DNA of 64,000 nucleotides from Candidatus Woesearchaeota archaeon (GTDB taxonomy: Archaea > Nanobdellota > Nanobdellia > Woesearchaeales > ARS49): positions 558,001-622,000 of the forward strand of contig JAHWHZ010000001.1 in assembly GCA_019322895.1 (NCBI GenBank). The letters run 5' to 3'. Position numbers and translations under genes: made by a program. Of the stretch, positions 50,336 to 59,671 are shown piece after piece (the stretch's first letter is position 1; every line of letters begins with the position of its first letter). Below the pieces are notes generated by a model. The model searched no databases and was not told the origin of the DNA. It saw only the letters and a program-made list of their open reading frames with translations.

Positions 50336-53300
50336 ATGACAGAAGCAATAGCTACTGATAAGGATAGCAAAATAACAAAGATAAATAAACTGGTTATGGA
50401 CGGCTTCAAGTCCTTTGGAAAAAGGACAGAGCTTTTGTTTGAGCCCGGCTTTAATGTAGTCCTTGGGCCGAATGGCTCTGGAAAATCTAATATTCTTGAT
50501 GCATTGTGCTTTGTTCTTGGAAAGTCTTCCTCAAAATCCTTGAGAGCAGAGAAATCTGCAAACCTGATATATAACGGCGGCAAGTCAAAAAAGCCTTTGA
50601 ATAATGCAGAGGTAAGCATTGTCTTTGACAATAAGCAGAAAACTTTTCCTGTTGAGGAGGACACTGTCAAGATTTCCCGTATTGTCCGCCATGACGGCGT
50701 GAGCAGGTACAAGATAAACAACAAGACAAAGACAAGGCAGGAGATTGTGGACATGCTGTCTTTGGCAAGTATCCATCCAGACGGCTATAATATAATACTG
50801 CAGGGCGATATTGTAAAGCTTGTTGAGATGAGCCATGTTGAGAGGAGGCAGATAATTGAGGAGATTGCAGGCATCTCTGTCTATGAGGAAAAAAAGCAGA
50901 AGGCCTTGAGTGAGCTTCAGAAAGTCGAGGACAAGCTTAATGAGGCTGAAATCATATTGAAAGAGAGGCAGACTTATCTTAAGGAGCTGAAAAAAGACAG
51001 GGACCAGGCCTTGAAATACAAGAATCTGAAAGACAATATACAAAAGAACAAGGCCTCTTACCTAAAAAAACAGATAGACAAGAAAGAAGCTGAAAAAGCA
51101 AGGCTTGAGGAAAAAAGCTCAAAAAACAAGGAGCGTCTTGAAAAATTAAACTCGCAGATTAAAAATTTAAGAGAAGAGACTGCAAAAAGAAAAGAAAAGA
51201 TAAAGCAGATTTCTGATGAGATTGAGGAAAAAGGAGAGGTTGAGCAGATAAAACTGCAGAAAGAAGTTGAGCAGTTAAGGGTTGAGCTTGCGACAAAGAA
51301 GACAAGAGTGAGCTCCTGCCATAATGAAATTTCCAGGATTAACCATAGGAAGATGCAGCTGCAGAAAAATATTGATGAGCTTGATGATAAAGTAAAGCTG
51401 TTCAAGACCCAGAAAGATGAGCTGAATGACAAGAAGAAATTTTTCGTGAAAGAGACTGCCTTGCTTGACAAGAAGATTGAGGATTTCAAGAAAAAGCACA
51501 AGCTTGAAGAAAGCTCTGATTTTGAGGCAAAGATAGAAGAGCTTGACAACAAGGCAGATGAAATCCAGAAACAGATACAAGTATTGCGGGAAAAGCAGCA
51601 AAACCTCATAAGAGAGAAAGACAAATGCGAGTTCCAGTTGCAGACAGTTGACCAGCAGATAGAGAAGGTAATTGAGCTTGAGAAAGAGCACAAGAACGAG
51701 ATTGACCTGCTGAAGAAAAAGAAGAGCCAGTTCAAGAAGCTTACATTCGAACTTAATGAATTGCTTAATCTTGATTCTGAGCACGCAAACAAGCTGGCTG
51801 ATGCCAGAAAAGATGTGTTCAAGCTGAATGAGAAGGTTGAGAAGCTGCAGATAAAGAATGCAGGCATAAAAGAAACGCTTTCAGCCAATATTGCAGTGAA
51901 GAAAGTGCTGGAGACCAAGAGCAAGTTTGGACAGATATACGGCACAATTGCAGAGCTTGGCACTGCTGACAAGAAATATTCTCTTGCATTGGAGATTGCA
52001 GCTGCAAAAAGAATCCAGAGCCTTGTTGTTGAAGATGACAAGACAGCTGCAAAATGCATAAAGTTCTTAAAAGAAAACAAGTATGGTGTTGCTTCATTCC
52101 TTCCTTTGAACAAGATAAAGCCCGCTGGAAAAGATGCTGGAATAGACAAACTTGCAAAGCAGAAAGGAGTCCATGGCTTTGCTATTGATTTGATTGAGTT
52201 TGATCCGAGGTTCAAGAATGCTTTCAGCCACGTGTTTGGAAATACGCTGGTTGTTGATAATATTGAGACTGCGAGGAAGCTGGGCATCGGCAGGGCGCGG
52301 ATGGTAACTTTAGACGGTGATATTGCAGAAGCTTCTGGAGCCATGATTGGCGGTTTCAGGCACAAGAAAGCAGGAAGCTTCAGGCAAAAGGATCTTTCTG
52401 AAGATATATCAAAGCTCAAGAAAGAGATGAAGAGCGCGCAAAAAGATGTTGAGGATCTTGAAAAGCAAAGGACTGAGAATGAAAAGAAGATTTATGCAAC
52501 AAGAGAATTGAAGGCAAATCTTGAGGGGGACATAATAAAGACAGAAAAGAGCCTTCATCTAGATTCAAGCGACCTGCAGGCAAGCGAGGCTTACAAGAAA
52601 GAATTGCTGGAGAACAAGGAGAAGTTTAACAAGGATATTGCAAAGGTTGAGGATGACATTGCTGAAAAGACAGAAGAGCTGACAGGAGTAAAGGTTGAGA
52701 AGCAGAAGATGCGGGCAGAGATAAATGAGCTGAGAAATCCAAGACTGCTTGCTGAATTAAACACGTTTCAGGAGAAAAAGAAGGAATTTTCTGAGGAAAT
52801 CATAAAGATTGATGCAGATTTGAAGAACATCAGCGGCCAGGAAAAAGGAATAATTAGCAGTGACAAGGAAAATACTTTCAAGATTGTGAAAGAGCTGGAA
52901 AAAGAAGAAGCTGCATTTAATGATGAAATAAAAGAATTAAAATCATCTATCAAAAAACAAGAAGCAGACCTCAAGGTTAAAGATGCTGAGCAGGACAAGT
53001 TCCGTTCACAGTTCAAGAATTTGTTTGAGCAAAGGAACAAGATTAGTGATGAGATAAATGATGCTGAGAGCAAGGTTCTTGGCATTGAGGAAAATTCAAG
53101 AAAAGAAGAACTGACAATCAATACTTTCTCAATTGAAGAGGCAAAGGTCAAGGCAGAGCTTGCAGGAATGAATGCAGAGTTTGCGCAGTATGAAGGAGTG
53201 GAGCTGGACATGGAAAAGCCAGAAGAAAAACTGAAGAAAGAGATTGCTGATTTTGAGAAGATGATGGCAAACATCGGCAATGTTAATTTAAGAGCTTTAG

Positions 53301-53893
53301 AGATATATGAGACTGTTGAGAAAGAGTATAGCATCCTTATTGAAAAGAAAAATAATCTTATTGGGGAAAAAGATGATGTTGTGAAGCTGATGGAAGAGAT
53401 TGAAACAAGCAAGAAAGGATTGTTTATGAAGACCCTTGAAGTTGTGAACAAGAATTTTGTTGACATTTTTTCTGCATTATCCACAAAAGGAGAGGCATTT
53501 CTTGAGCTTGAGAATCCTGAGCAGCCTTTTGAAGAAGGCTTGAGGATTAAAGTCAGGTTGACTGGAAAGAAATTCATGGATATAAGGAGCTTGTCAGGAG
53601 GAGAAAAGACTCTTACAGCGCTTGCTTTCTTGTTTGCTATACAGGAGCATGAGCCCGCATCATTCTATGTTCTTGATGAGGTTGATGCTGCATTGGACAA
53701 GGCAAATTCCCAGAAGCTTGCAAAGCTTGTGCGTGATTATTGCAAAAAAGCGCAGTATGTCATAATAAGCCATAATGATTCTGTTATTTCAGAAGCAGAT
53801 GCTTTGTATGGTGTATCAATGCAGACAGATGCAGGCCTCAGCAATGTTGTGAGTCTCGACATAAGCAAGGCAAAAAAAGAAGTCAAGGCTTGA
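50336..53893 (+). CDS. smc: Chromosome segregation ATPase SMC
   Basis: A 1185-residue SMC. Walker A GPNGSGKSNILDAL lies near residue 43, a first long coiled coil covers about 170-500, and the hinge about 505-660 (IYGTIAEL, VVEDDKTAAKC, GGFRHKKAG). A second coiled coil leads to the signature LSGGEKTLTALAFLF near 1080 and Walker B FYVLDEVDAALD near 1110. It should form a ring with kleisin partners (ScpA/ScpB), not seen here. The start lies shortly after a TATA element. Its end overlaps the convergent glycosyltransferase by 11 bases. Confidence 0.95.
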   Translation: MTEAIATDKDSKITKINKLVMDGFKSFGKRTELLFEPGFNVVLGPNGSGKSNILDALCFVLGKSSSKSLRAEKSANLIYNGGKSKKPLNNAEVSIVFDNKQKTFPVEEDTVKISRIVRHDGVSRYKINNKTKTRQEIVDMLSLASIHPDGYNIILQGDIVKLVEMSHVERRQIIEEIAGISVYEEKKQKALSELQKVEDKLNEAEIILKERQTYLKELKKDRDQALKYKNLKDNIQKNKASYLKKQIDKKEAEKARLEEKSSKNKERLEKLNSQIKNLREETAKRKEKIKQISDEIEEKGEVEQIKLQKEVEQLRVELATKKTRVSSCHNEISRINHRKMQLQKNIDELDDKVKLFKTQKDELNDKKKFFVKETALLDKKIEDFKKKHKLEESSDFEAKIEELDNKADEIQKQIQVLREKQQNLIREKDKCEFQLQTVDQQIEKVIELEKEHKNEIDLLKKKKSQFKKLTFELNELLNLDSEHANKLADARKDVFKLNEKVEKLQIKNAGIKETLSANIAVKKVLETKSKFGQIYGTIAELGTADKKYSLALEIAAAKRIQSLVVEDDKTAAKCIKFLKENKYGVASFLPLNKIKPAGKDAGIDKLAKQKGVHGFAIDLIEFDPRFKNAFSHVFGNTLVVDNIETARKLGIGRARMVTLDGDIAEASGAMIGGFRHKKAGSFRQKDLSEDISKLKKEMKSAQKDVEDLEKQRTENEKKIYATRELKANLEGDIIKTEKSLHLDSSDLQASEAYKKELLENKEKFNKDIAKVEDDIAEKTEELTGVKVEKQKMRAEINELRNPRLLAELNTFQEKKKEFSEEIIKIDADLKNISGQEKGIISSDKENTFKIVKELEKEEAAFNDEIKELKSSIKKQEADLKVKDAEQDKFRSQFKNLFEQRNKISDEINDAESKVLGIEENSRKEELTINTFSIEEAKVKAELAGMNAEFAQYEGVELDMEKPEEKLKKEIADFEKMMANIGNVNLRALEIYETVEKEYSILIEKKNNLIGEKDDVVKLMEEIETSKKGLFMKTLEVVNKNFVDIFSALSTKGEAFLELENPEQPFEEGLRIKVRLTGKKFMDIRSLSGGEKTLTALAFLFAIQEHEPASFYVLDEVDAALDKANSQKLAKLVRDYCKKAQYVIISHNDSVISEADALYGVSMQTDAGLSNVVSLDISKAKKEVKA

Positions 53894-55001
53894 TTACTGA
53901 TAAGTTCAATAGTTTTGTTATTTTCTGCGCAGTTGTTTTCCATTGATGATTCTTTATTATTGTTTTTCTTGCATTATCGCCTAATTTTTTCCTTAGTTTA
54001 GGGTCTATTACAAGCCTTTGCAGGTCTTCAAACAAGGCTTCTGAATTGCGCCTTGGAAAGATCAGGCCGTTGACTCCGTCTTTGATGTATTCTCTTATGC
54101 ATCCCACAGGTGTCGCGACTACTGGCAAAGCGCAGGACATTGCCTCCATTGTTGCCAAAGAGCTTGTCTCTGTCAAGGAGGGTATTGCAAAGATGTCCAT
54201 TGCCTGAAGATATTTTGCTACTTTATTTGTTGAGCCTGCATAGATTATGTCTTTTCCTTTAGGCAGCTTGATTCCAGAGCCGACTATCAATAATTTGAGA
54301 TTTTTATTTAGTTCCTGCAGCTTGTTAAATGCTTGTATTAATGTTGGCAGGTCTTTTTCTCTCCCTATCCTGCCGCTGAAACCTATAACTGTGTTTTTAG
54401 GATTGATTCTTATCTTCTTTTTTGCACTATTCTTTGATTTTGGAGGCGTGAACCTGTTTGTGTCCACCCCTAATGGAATAACCATCTTTCTTGCTGCGAC
54501 TTTGTCTGCAGTTAATAGGTCTTCAAGTGATTTTGAGGGGACAAGAACAAGATCGCATTTATTGTACATGCTTCTTGCCAGCAGTCTTACTGCGTGCCAC
54601 ACAGGCCTCTTGAAGAATTTTATTGCTCGTGCGCTTAGCTCCCATTCAACACTGTGTACATAGCTTATCAATGGCTTTCTGAGCTTGTATGCTGCCTTTA
54701 TTGCTGTGATTCCTATTGGCCCTATTGTCTGGTTAAAGACAAGATCTGCTTTTTCCATCTCTTTTTTTATTTCTTTTGACTTGAACCATGAGAAATAAAT
54801 GTCTCCAAATCTTATTTTCATCAATGGAAGCCGGATTATCTTTACTCCGGATATTTTCTTGAACTGACCCTCAAATTTTGGCGCAATTACTGTTATATTG
54901 AATTCTTTTTTCAGGTATGGGATGAGCTCTTTCAGGAATCTTGCAATGCCGTCCCATCTCGGCAGAAAACAGTCTGTTGTGATTAATAGGTTTGGTTTCA
55001 T
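53883..55001 (-). CDS. Family 4 glycosyltransferase
   Basis: A 372-residue GT4 (GT-B fold) enzyme. The N-terminal half has TTDCFLPRWDGIARFLKEL (acceptor side). The C-terminal half has GFSGRIGREKDLPTLIQAF near residue 208, LLIVGSG, and the donor motif ETSSLATMEAMSCALPVVATPVGCIREYI with EX7E near 290. It would transfer a sugar to a lipid or glycan. ATGA overlap with the deacetylase makes a two-gene unit. Confidence 0.9.
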   Translation of the reverse strand: MKPNLLITTDCFLPRWDGIARFLKELIPYLKKEFNITVIAPKFEGQFKKISGVKIIRLPLMKIRFGDIYFSWFKSKEIKKEMEKADLVFNQTIGPIGITAIKAAYKLRKPLISYVHSVEWELSARAIKFFKRPVWHAVRLLARSMYNKCDLVLVPSKSLEDLLTADKVAARKMVIPLGVDTNRFTPPKSKNSAKKKIRINPKNTVIGFSGRIGREKDLPTLIQAFNKLQELNKNLKLLIVGSGIKLPKGKDIIYAGSTNKVAKYLQAMDIFAIPSLTETSSLATMEAMSCALPVVATPVGCIREYIKDGVNGLIFPRRNSEALFEDLQRLVIDPKLRKKLGDNARKTIIKNHQWKTTAQKITKLLNLSVIKP

Positions 55002-55669
55002 TCTATCTTGTCAAAGACCTCTGCATATTTGCAGTTGTTGTTCCAGCCGTTTATTACAGCTTTGAAGTACACCATCCAGATTATTGGCCATATTATCAAA
55101 AACTGTGTTGCTGGCAGGCATTTCTGGCTTTCATGCACTTTTGTTGCTTGTATTTTTTTAGGAAAGGTTTTGGTTATGTCCACTACAAGCCTTGGCACCA
55201 TTCTTTTTCTCACTCTAACAATGCTCCAGACATCAAATGAATAGACATCGCATTTGATTTTTTTCTTTTTTATCATGTCTTTTATCAGTTTGTATACTGC
55301 AAAATGGTCTGGATGAGCATCATTTGCCCCGTGCGTGAATATCTTGACTGGTTTTTCTTTTTGTATTAGCTTGTTCAGTTTTGATTCAATATTTTTTGCT
55401 TTTATGTCCAGCAGGAATCTGCCGTCTTTTACTCCCAGAAACACAACTCCGCTTCCTTTGAATATTTTGTCTGCCTTGTTTGCTTCCTTTATTCTTTTCT
55501 CTTTCACTATCTCTGGCTTTAGGTGCGGAGGGCTTAATTCTCCATATGAGAAGATGATTGTCTTTATTTTTTTGCCTTCAGAAGCATATTTTGCCATTGT
55601 TCCGCCTGCCCCGAAAGTAGGGTCATCACTGTGCGCCCCTATCACCAGAATTGTTTGTTTTCTTGCCAT
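54998..55669 (-). CDS. PIG-L family N-acetylglucosamine deacetylase-like protein
   Basis: A 223-residue PIG-L/LmbE-fold hydrolase. Zinc-binding motifs are GAHSDDPTFGAGGTMAKY near residue 11 (HSDD in place of the usual HPDD) and THGANDAHPDHFAVYKL near 112. It likely removes acetyl from a GlcNAc-containing lipid or glycan built with the glycosyltransferase downstream. It is the upstream gene of the pair. Confidence 0.87.
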   Translation of the reverse strand: MARKQTILVIGAHSDDPTFGAGGTMAKYASEGKKIKTIIFSYGELSPPHLKPEIVKEKRIKEANKADKIFKGSGVVFLGVKDGRFLLDIKAKNIESKLNKLIQKEKPVKIFTHGANDAHPDHFAVYKLIKDMIKKKKIKCDVYSFDVWSIVRVRKRMVPRLVVDITKTFPKKIQATKVHESQKCLPATQFLIIWPIIWMVYFKAVINGWNNNCKYAEVFDKIE

Positions 55670-55693
55670 TTAGGAGAAAATAGTTGTTTTTAT

Positions 55694-56593
55694 TTAAATA
55701 GTTTGCTTATTGCCTTTTCGTATTACTACGTAATTTCCTAGAAGAATCAGCGCACCCCCAACAAGTATGAATGCTGTTATTGGCTGGCTTAAGAATACTG
55801 CAGCCAAGATTGCCGCGCTAACTGGTTCTAGCAGCAATATTATTCCTGCATCTGATGCAGGCACTTTTCTAACACCTGCAAAATAGAATAAATGCGGTGT
55901 TATGTTTGCAAATACAGCAAAGAGGAGCAAGTAAAGCCAGATATTTGCAGGCAGACTAAATGTGAATGCAGTTATGCTGGGGTCTTTAATGAAAATCGAT
56001 ATTATTGGATATGAGATTGCCAGAAAGATTAGAGTGAATAAGACGCAGCCGAATTGTGTTGTTATTGGGTGATATTCTTTTATGCCAGACACTCTTCCAA
56101 ATATCACCCATCCTGACAAACAGACGCCGCCTAATATAGCAATTATGACGCCAATAACGTTTCCGGCATGTGTTATGCTGAAGGGGTTCACTAAAACAAT
56201 TACGCCCGCGATAACAAGCACCATCGCTAGAATTTTATTTTTTGTTATCTCTTCTTTTAAGAATATTCTGCTTAAAAGCACGGTCCATAAAGGTTGGGCA
56301 TAAAAAAGAAGGACCACTATTGCTACAGGCACTCCTAATATAACCGGACTGAATTCAGCAAGCGCCGTCAGCGCTCCAATTATGCCGTATGGCACAAATA
56401 CTTTCAGCATCTTTGCTTTTATCCTGCATTCTTTTTTGAATAGAATAAATGGCAGAAGAAACACAGTAAATAATAATGGCAGTATGGAAATCTGATATAA
56501 GGATAAACCAGCATCTGCAAGTGCTTTGCCTCCAAAGACGATTAGGCCGGATAGAATTCCTGCGATTACGACATAAAGATATTCTTTTTTCAT
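55694..56593 (-). CDS. EamA-family (drug/metabolite) transporter
   Basis: A 299-residue protein with about ten transmembrane helices in two EamA repeats: a first half ending AQPLWTVLLSRIFLKEEIT and a second half ending LEPVSAAILAAVFLSQPIT, the two matching family signatures. Likely an efflux or uptake permease of unknown substrate. The start at 56593 avoids overlap with the tRNA-Gly that lies 16 bases upstream. Confidence 0.87.
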   Translation of the reverse strand: MKKEYLYVVIAGILSGLIVFGGKALADAGLSLYQISILPLLFTVFLLPFILFKKECRIKAKMLKVFVPYGIIGALTALAEFSPVILGVPVAIVVLLFYAQPLWTVLLSRIFLKEEITKNKILAMVLVIAGVIVLVNPFSITHAGNVIGVIIAILGGVCLSGWVIFGRVSGIKEYHPITTQFGCVLFTLIFLAISYPIISIFIKDPSITAFTFSLPANIWLYLLLFAVFANITPHLFYFAGVRKVPASDAGIILLLEPVSAAILAAVFLSQPITAFILVGGALILLGNYVVIRKGNKQTI

Positions 56594-56608
56594 GGTAAAA
56601 AGATTGAA

Positions 56609-56762
56609 TGCGCCGACTGGGATTCGAATTCCTGGGTGCAAAGCCTTGACTTAAACACCTCCCAGATAAGCGGCTCCCTTCAGGTCTTACGGCCTATGGA
56701 AGGCCGCTGTTTGCTAGGCACGAGATGAACTCTATGCCTCATAGCCATTAGACCATCGGCGC
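56609..56762 (-). tRNA. tRNA-Gly(TCC) with three introns
   Basis: Acceptor GCGCCGA (56762-56756) pairs with TCGGCGC (56616-56610). The D-arm GTCTAATGGCTATGA ends at 56739. Intron 1 (about 30 bases, 56738-56709) separates it from anticodon stem GCGGC (56707-56703). The loop is CTTCCA with anticodon TCC. Intron 2 (21 bases, 56696-56676) sits at the canonical site, then A and GCCGC. T-stem CTGGG (56665-56661) is followed by intron 3 (about 32 bases, 56660-56629), loop TTCGAAT and CCCAG (56621-56617). Removing all three leaves a normal 71-base tRNA-Gly. Intron ends may shift by 1-2 bases. Confidence 0.82.
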
Positions 56763-56797
56763 ATCTATGCTCAGTAATTTTTTAGTCTTATATAAAG

Positions 56798-57670
56798 TTA
56801 ACGTTTAATCAATTCTTTTGTCAAAGGAACTCTTTGATGCTTTTTATAGTATGTGTATTTGTAATTATGTTTGACATTTGATGGTTTGATTTCTTTAAAG
56901 AACTTGTCAATTTCCTTCTTTTTGTAAATATAAAGATTTTTATTGCTTAGAGACGTGGTAAAATTAAGTGTAAGTAGCGCTTGTTTAACTTCTTTGATGA
57001 AAATAGGATCTCTGCTGATGATTCCTAGCATCGCTGTTTTTGGGTGATGTCTATGAATGGAACCATCTGTATCAAATAGGCCACGGATATATGCGCGCAA
57101 TAACGGTTTATTGCTTTTGATTTGTTTTGGAATCTTGAGATTTCCTTTCTTTTTGCCAATAGGGACAGAATATGTGCTTGATAAATGATTTACTACTTCT
57201 TTAGAATATGCAAAACACTTAATTTTATTGCATTCTTTTTGAGTGTAAGTTCGTGCGGTGATACCAAACAGATCTTTGTATAATTTTAATACGTGCATAG
57301 AATACTTTTTATCAAGATCTTTGTCCATAGAAATAGATATTTCATATGTTATTTTGTTCATGTGACCATCTCCTGCTAATGCACCAAGAAATTCTGCGAA
57401 TTTTTCAGTTAAAGAAGGAATTTTTATTTTTTCTGATTTATTTTTGATCTGCATTGTTCGCAAACTCAGATCTATTTTAGTATTTGTCAGTCTGCATAGA
57501 GTTAGATAGTGTTTGCGGGGTAATTTAGAGTGTTCATTGCGATAGAAAAATATCATGCTTCTGCTGACTTTTAAAATTTGAGCTAGTTTTTCCCAAGATT
57601 TTTTGGTCTTTTCTTTTGTTTCTATTAGAAATTGTGTTTGTTTGCCTTTTGGAAAGATAACATATTTCAT
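56798..57670 (-). CDS. LAGLIDADG homing-endonuclease-like protein
   Basis: A 290-residue protein with an N-terminal helix-turn-helix-like part (WEKLAQILKVSRSMIFFYR) and two LAGLIDADG helices: FAEFLGALAGDGHM near residue 90, and LRAYIRGLFDTDGSIH near 190, the second with the full DTDG. Each is followed by the typical strand region. It resembles archaeal free-standing homing endonucleases. It ends 35 bases ahead of the multi-intron tRNA-Gly on the same strand, and a tRNA-Gly D-arm fragment lies on its other side, hinting at intron mobility. Confidence 0.83.
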   Translation of the reverse strand: MKYVIFPKGKQTQFLIETKEKTKKSWEKLAQILKVSRSMIFFYRNEHSKLPRKHYLTLCRLTNTKIDLSLRTMQIKNKSEKIKIPSLTEKFAEFLGALAGDGHMNKITYEISISMDKDLDKKYSMHVLKLYKDLFGITARTYTQKECNKIKCFAYSKEVVNHLSSTYSVPIGKKKGNLKIPKQIKSNKPLLRAYIRGLFDTDGSIHRHHPKTAMLGIISRDPIFIKEVKQALLTLNFTTSLSNKNLYIYKKKEIDKFFKEIKPSNVKHNYKYTYYKKHQRVPLTKELIKR

Positions 57671-57710
57671 ATGCTCCGTAAGGTTTTCGAGATATTTAAA
57701 CTTTTCTACA

Positions 57711-57725
57711 TCATAACCATTAGAC
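57711..57725 (-). repeat. tRNA-Gly D-arm fragment flanking the homing-endonuclease gene
   Basis: GTCTAATGGTTATGA on the minus strand matches the tRNA-Gly D-arm GTCTAATGGCTATGA (56739-56753) at 14 of 15 positions. It lies just beyond the stop of the EEP lipoprotein gene and upstream of the LAGLIDADG start. No acceptor stem is present, so it is a fragment. The two copies flank the homing-endonuclease gene in the same orientation. Confidence 0.55.
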
Positions 57726-58564
57726 TAATCATCATCCACTCCTGTGCAGAATACTGCATATACTGGCCTGTGGTCAGAAATAGCTTGTTTTGCTGTGTCC
57801 ATGTCCATTCCAGAATCAAAGTAATGTATTCTGCTTAACCTGGTGTATTCAGCTGTATTAGAATCAAAGATTATATTATCATAAAGGTTTCCTGTTTTTC
57901 CTATTGTGCTCTTTCCTTCTTGTATTGCTACGTTTACATCTGGTATTTGCCAGATATAATCAAAGTTATCTTGTGTTGGCTGCGTGTTGAAATCTCCTGT
58001 TAATATCAAGTCATTTTCAGCAGAATCTTTTTCCTGATAATATTCATATACGCTTGCTATTTGTTTCATCTCTTCTGTTCTGTCTTTTGCACTTTCTCCG
58101 TATTTTACGTGCACAGTCAATATTGTAAAGTCAAATTCTCCTGCTTTAAAGCTTGCATAGTATGGCTCTCTCAAAAACTTGTCAAATTTGTCATAATATG
58201 TCCTGCCTTCTGATGTTGGTTTTATTTTCTCATTGAAAATAAATGCATATCTTTCTTTTTGCACATTTCCCACTTCATCGCTAACTATATAGTCATAGCC
58301 AGGAAGCATCTTAACTGTCCTGTTCAAGATAACAGGATCTCCTAATACTTCCTGAACTGCAATCAAGTCAAATTCAGACAAGACTTCTGCTATTTGCTTT
58401 AATTCCTCATCTGTCCTGCTGTTGTCTGAGAATTTTCTGATGTTAAAAGAAGCGATTGTGATATTTGGAGAGCAGACTTTAATTGGCTCTTCAAATTCTA
58501 TCATTCCTGTTATTCCGCATCCAGTAATCAATATTAATAATGCAAATAATATTATTTTCTTCAT
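57725..58564 (-). CDS. EEP (endonuclease/exonuclease/phosphatase) family lipoprotein
   Basis: A 279-residue DNase I-like protein. Signal peptide with lipobox-like LITGC near residue 16 suggests a membrane-attached lipoprotein. Motifs are ASFNIRKFS near 39, VQEVLGD near 70, TVHVKYG near 150, TGDFNTQP near 190 and SDHRPVYAVF near 265, matching the metal-dependent phosphodiesterase fold. Exported nucleases of this kind may take up or degrade DNA outside the cell. The protein ends in three aspartates. Confidence 0.85.
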   Translation of the reverse strand: MKKIILFALLILITGCGITGMIEFEEPIKVCSPNITIASFNIRKFSDNSRTDEELKQIAEVLSEFDLIAVQEVLGDPVILNRTVKMLPGYDYIVSDEVGNVQKERYAFIFNEKIKPTSEGRTYYDKFDKFLREPYYASFKAGEFDFTILTVHVKYGESAKDRTEEMKQIASVYEYYQEKDSAENDLILTGDFNTQPTQDNFDYIWQIPDVNVAIQEGKSTIGKTGNLYDNIIFDSNTAEYTRLSRIHYFDSGMDMDTAKQAISDHRPVYAVFCTGVDDD

Positions 58565-58620
58565 GGATTTTTATCTGGAATGTGTTCTTTATATGTTTTT
58601 CCTAAGAATTTCCGCAATAT

Positions 58621-59649
58621 TTACGATAATTGCTTTTCTATGTTAGAAATAAACTTGTCAAAATCATGCGCTTTTACTGCGCATCCGCAGGCATGCTCAT
58701 GTCCTCCGCCATATCCTTCTACATCTACTAATGCTTTTTCAACAATTGGCTTCAGGTCAACGCTCATTGCGCGGATGCTGCACCTGAGCTCTCCTGATTT
58801 TTCTCTTCCTAACACGATTATGCTGTCTGGAAACAAATGCATTAATTCATTTGAGAGATCTTTTGTGAGGCTTAGCTTGTCTTCTGTATACTTGAACACT
58901 TTTACTTTCTTGTCTGTCTTTTGTTTAAGCAGTCTTTCCTTGAGTTCTTCATATACCTTGTTTATTTTCTCGTATTTTTTGTACACAAATTTTCCTTTAG
59001 GCGTGGTTTGGTCAAGTATTTCATAAGGAGAGTTTATTCTTGTCATTGTCTTGATTGATTTAAGCACTTCAGATGTGCTTCCTTTAAGATTAAATGAAAA
59101 AACCTTGTTCAATACGCTCATTTTTGTCTCAAACAATATTTCTCTGGCTGTTTTGTATTTTTCAGGCATAAGATCAGAGTATTTTTCCCTGAATTCATCT
59201 GCAAAATCAGGAAGATACCAGTCTCCCAGGCATCCGACCATTGCTATCCACATGTCTTCTTTGACTACCTGATAGCATAAGTATGCTGCAGGAATGTTCA
59301 GGTTTTCATTTTTTATTCTTGGATTGAAATATTTTACATTTTCTCTTTGCAGTACAGGATGATGGTCTATCCATATTACAGGAACACCTGCCTTGTCTAT
59401 GAATTCCTGGTCAACCATTGCTATATCTAGTACAAACACTTTGTCTGCGCCATATTCTTCCACTTTTCTTGCATATTGTTCTGTCAGGTTTGGTTTTGCT
59501 TTCAGGACAAGCCCTTTTCCTTCTTTTACATGCTTATATAATAATAGAAAGCTTGCCAGCCCATCCTGATCATCATGGAAGAAGAATAAAGGCCTCTTGC
59601 AAGTATCTAGTTCTTCTTTTATTTGTTTTATTTCTTTTTCACTCAGCAT
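58621..59649 (-). CDS. DHH-family phosphoesterase
   Basis: A 342-residue DHH-DHHA1 protein. Motifs are FHDDQDGLAS (motif I), VLDIAMVD, IDHHPVL near residue 105 and GYGGGHEHACGCAV near 325. It is distinct from the DHH protein at 9602 and has a different motif I. Start 59649 (MLSEKE) is preferred over 59667 because TATA ATTTAAAAA on the minus strand lies about 25 bases ahead. Role: nuclease or oligonucleotide phosphodiesterase, not resolved. Confidence 0.84.
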   Translation of the reverse strand: MLSEKEIKQIKEELDTCKRPLFFFHDDQDGLASFLLLYKHVKEGKGLVLKAKPNLTEQYARKVEEYGADKVFVLDIAMVDQEFIDKAGVPVIWIDHHPVLQRENVKYFNPRIKNENLNIPAAYLCYQVVKEDMWIAMVGCLGDWYLPDFADEFREKYSDLMPEKYKTAREILFETKMSVLNKVFSFNLKGSTSEVLKSIKTMTRINSPYEILDQTTPKGKFVYKKYEKINKVYEELKERLLKQKTDKKVKVFKYTEDKLSLTKDLSNELMHLFPDSIIVLGREKSGELRCSIRAMSVDLKPIVEKALVDVEGYGGGHEHACGCAVKAHDFDKFISNIEKQLS

Positions 59650-59671
59650 AGAAATCTGAAAAGGCAAAAGG

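Noticed and set aside
51058..52419. Minus-strand frame of 453 codons inside smc
   Set aside because: It is antisense to the smc coiled-coil and hinge; Ser/Phe-rich composition is the mirror of Lys/Glu-rich helices.
56798..57670. The LAGLIDADG proteins as inteins
   Set aside because: Neither gene is inside a larger reading frame, and neither shows intein splice-junction residues (Cys/Ser start and HN end).
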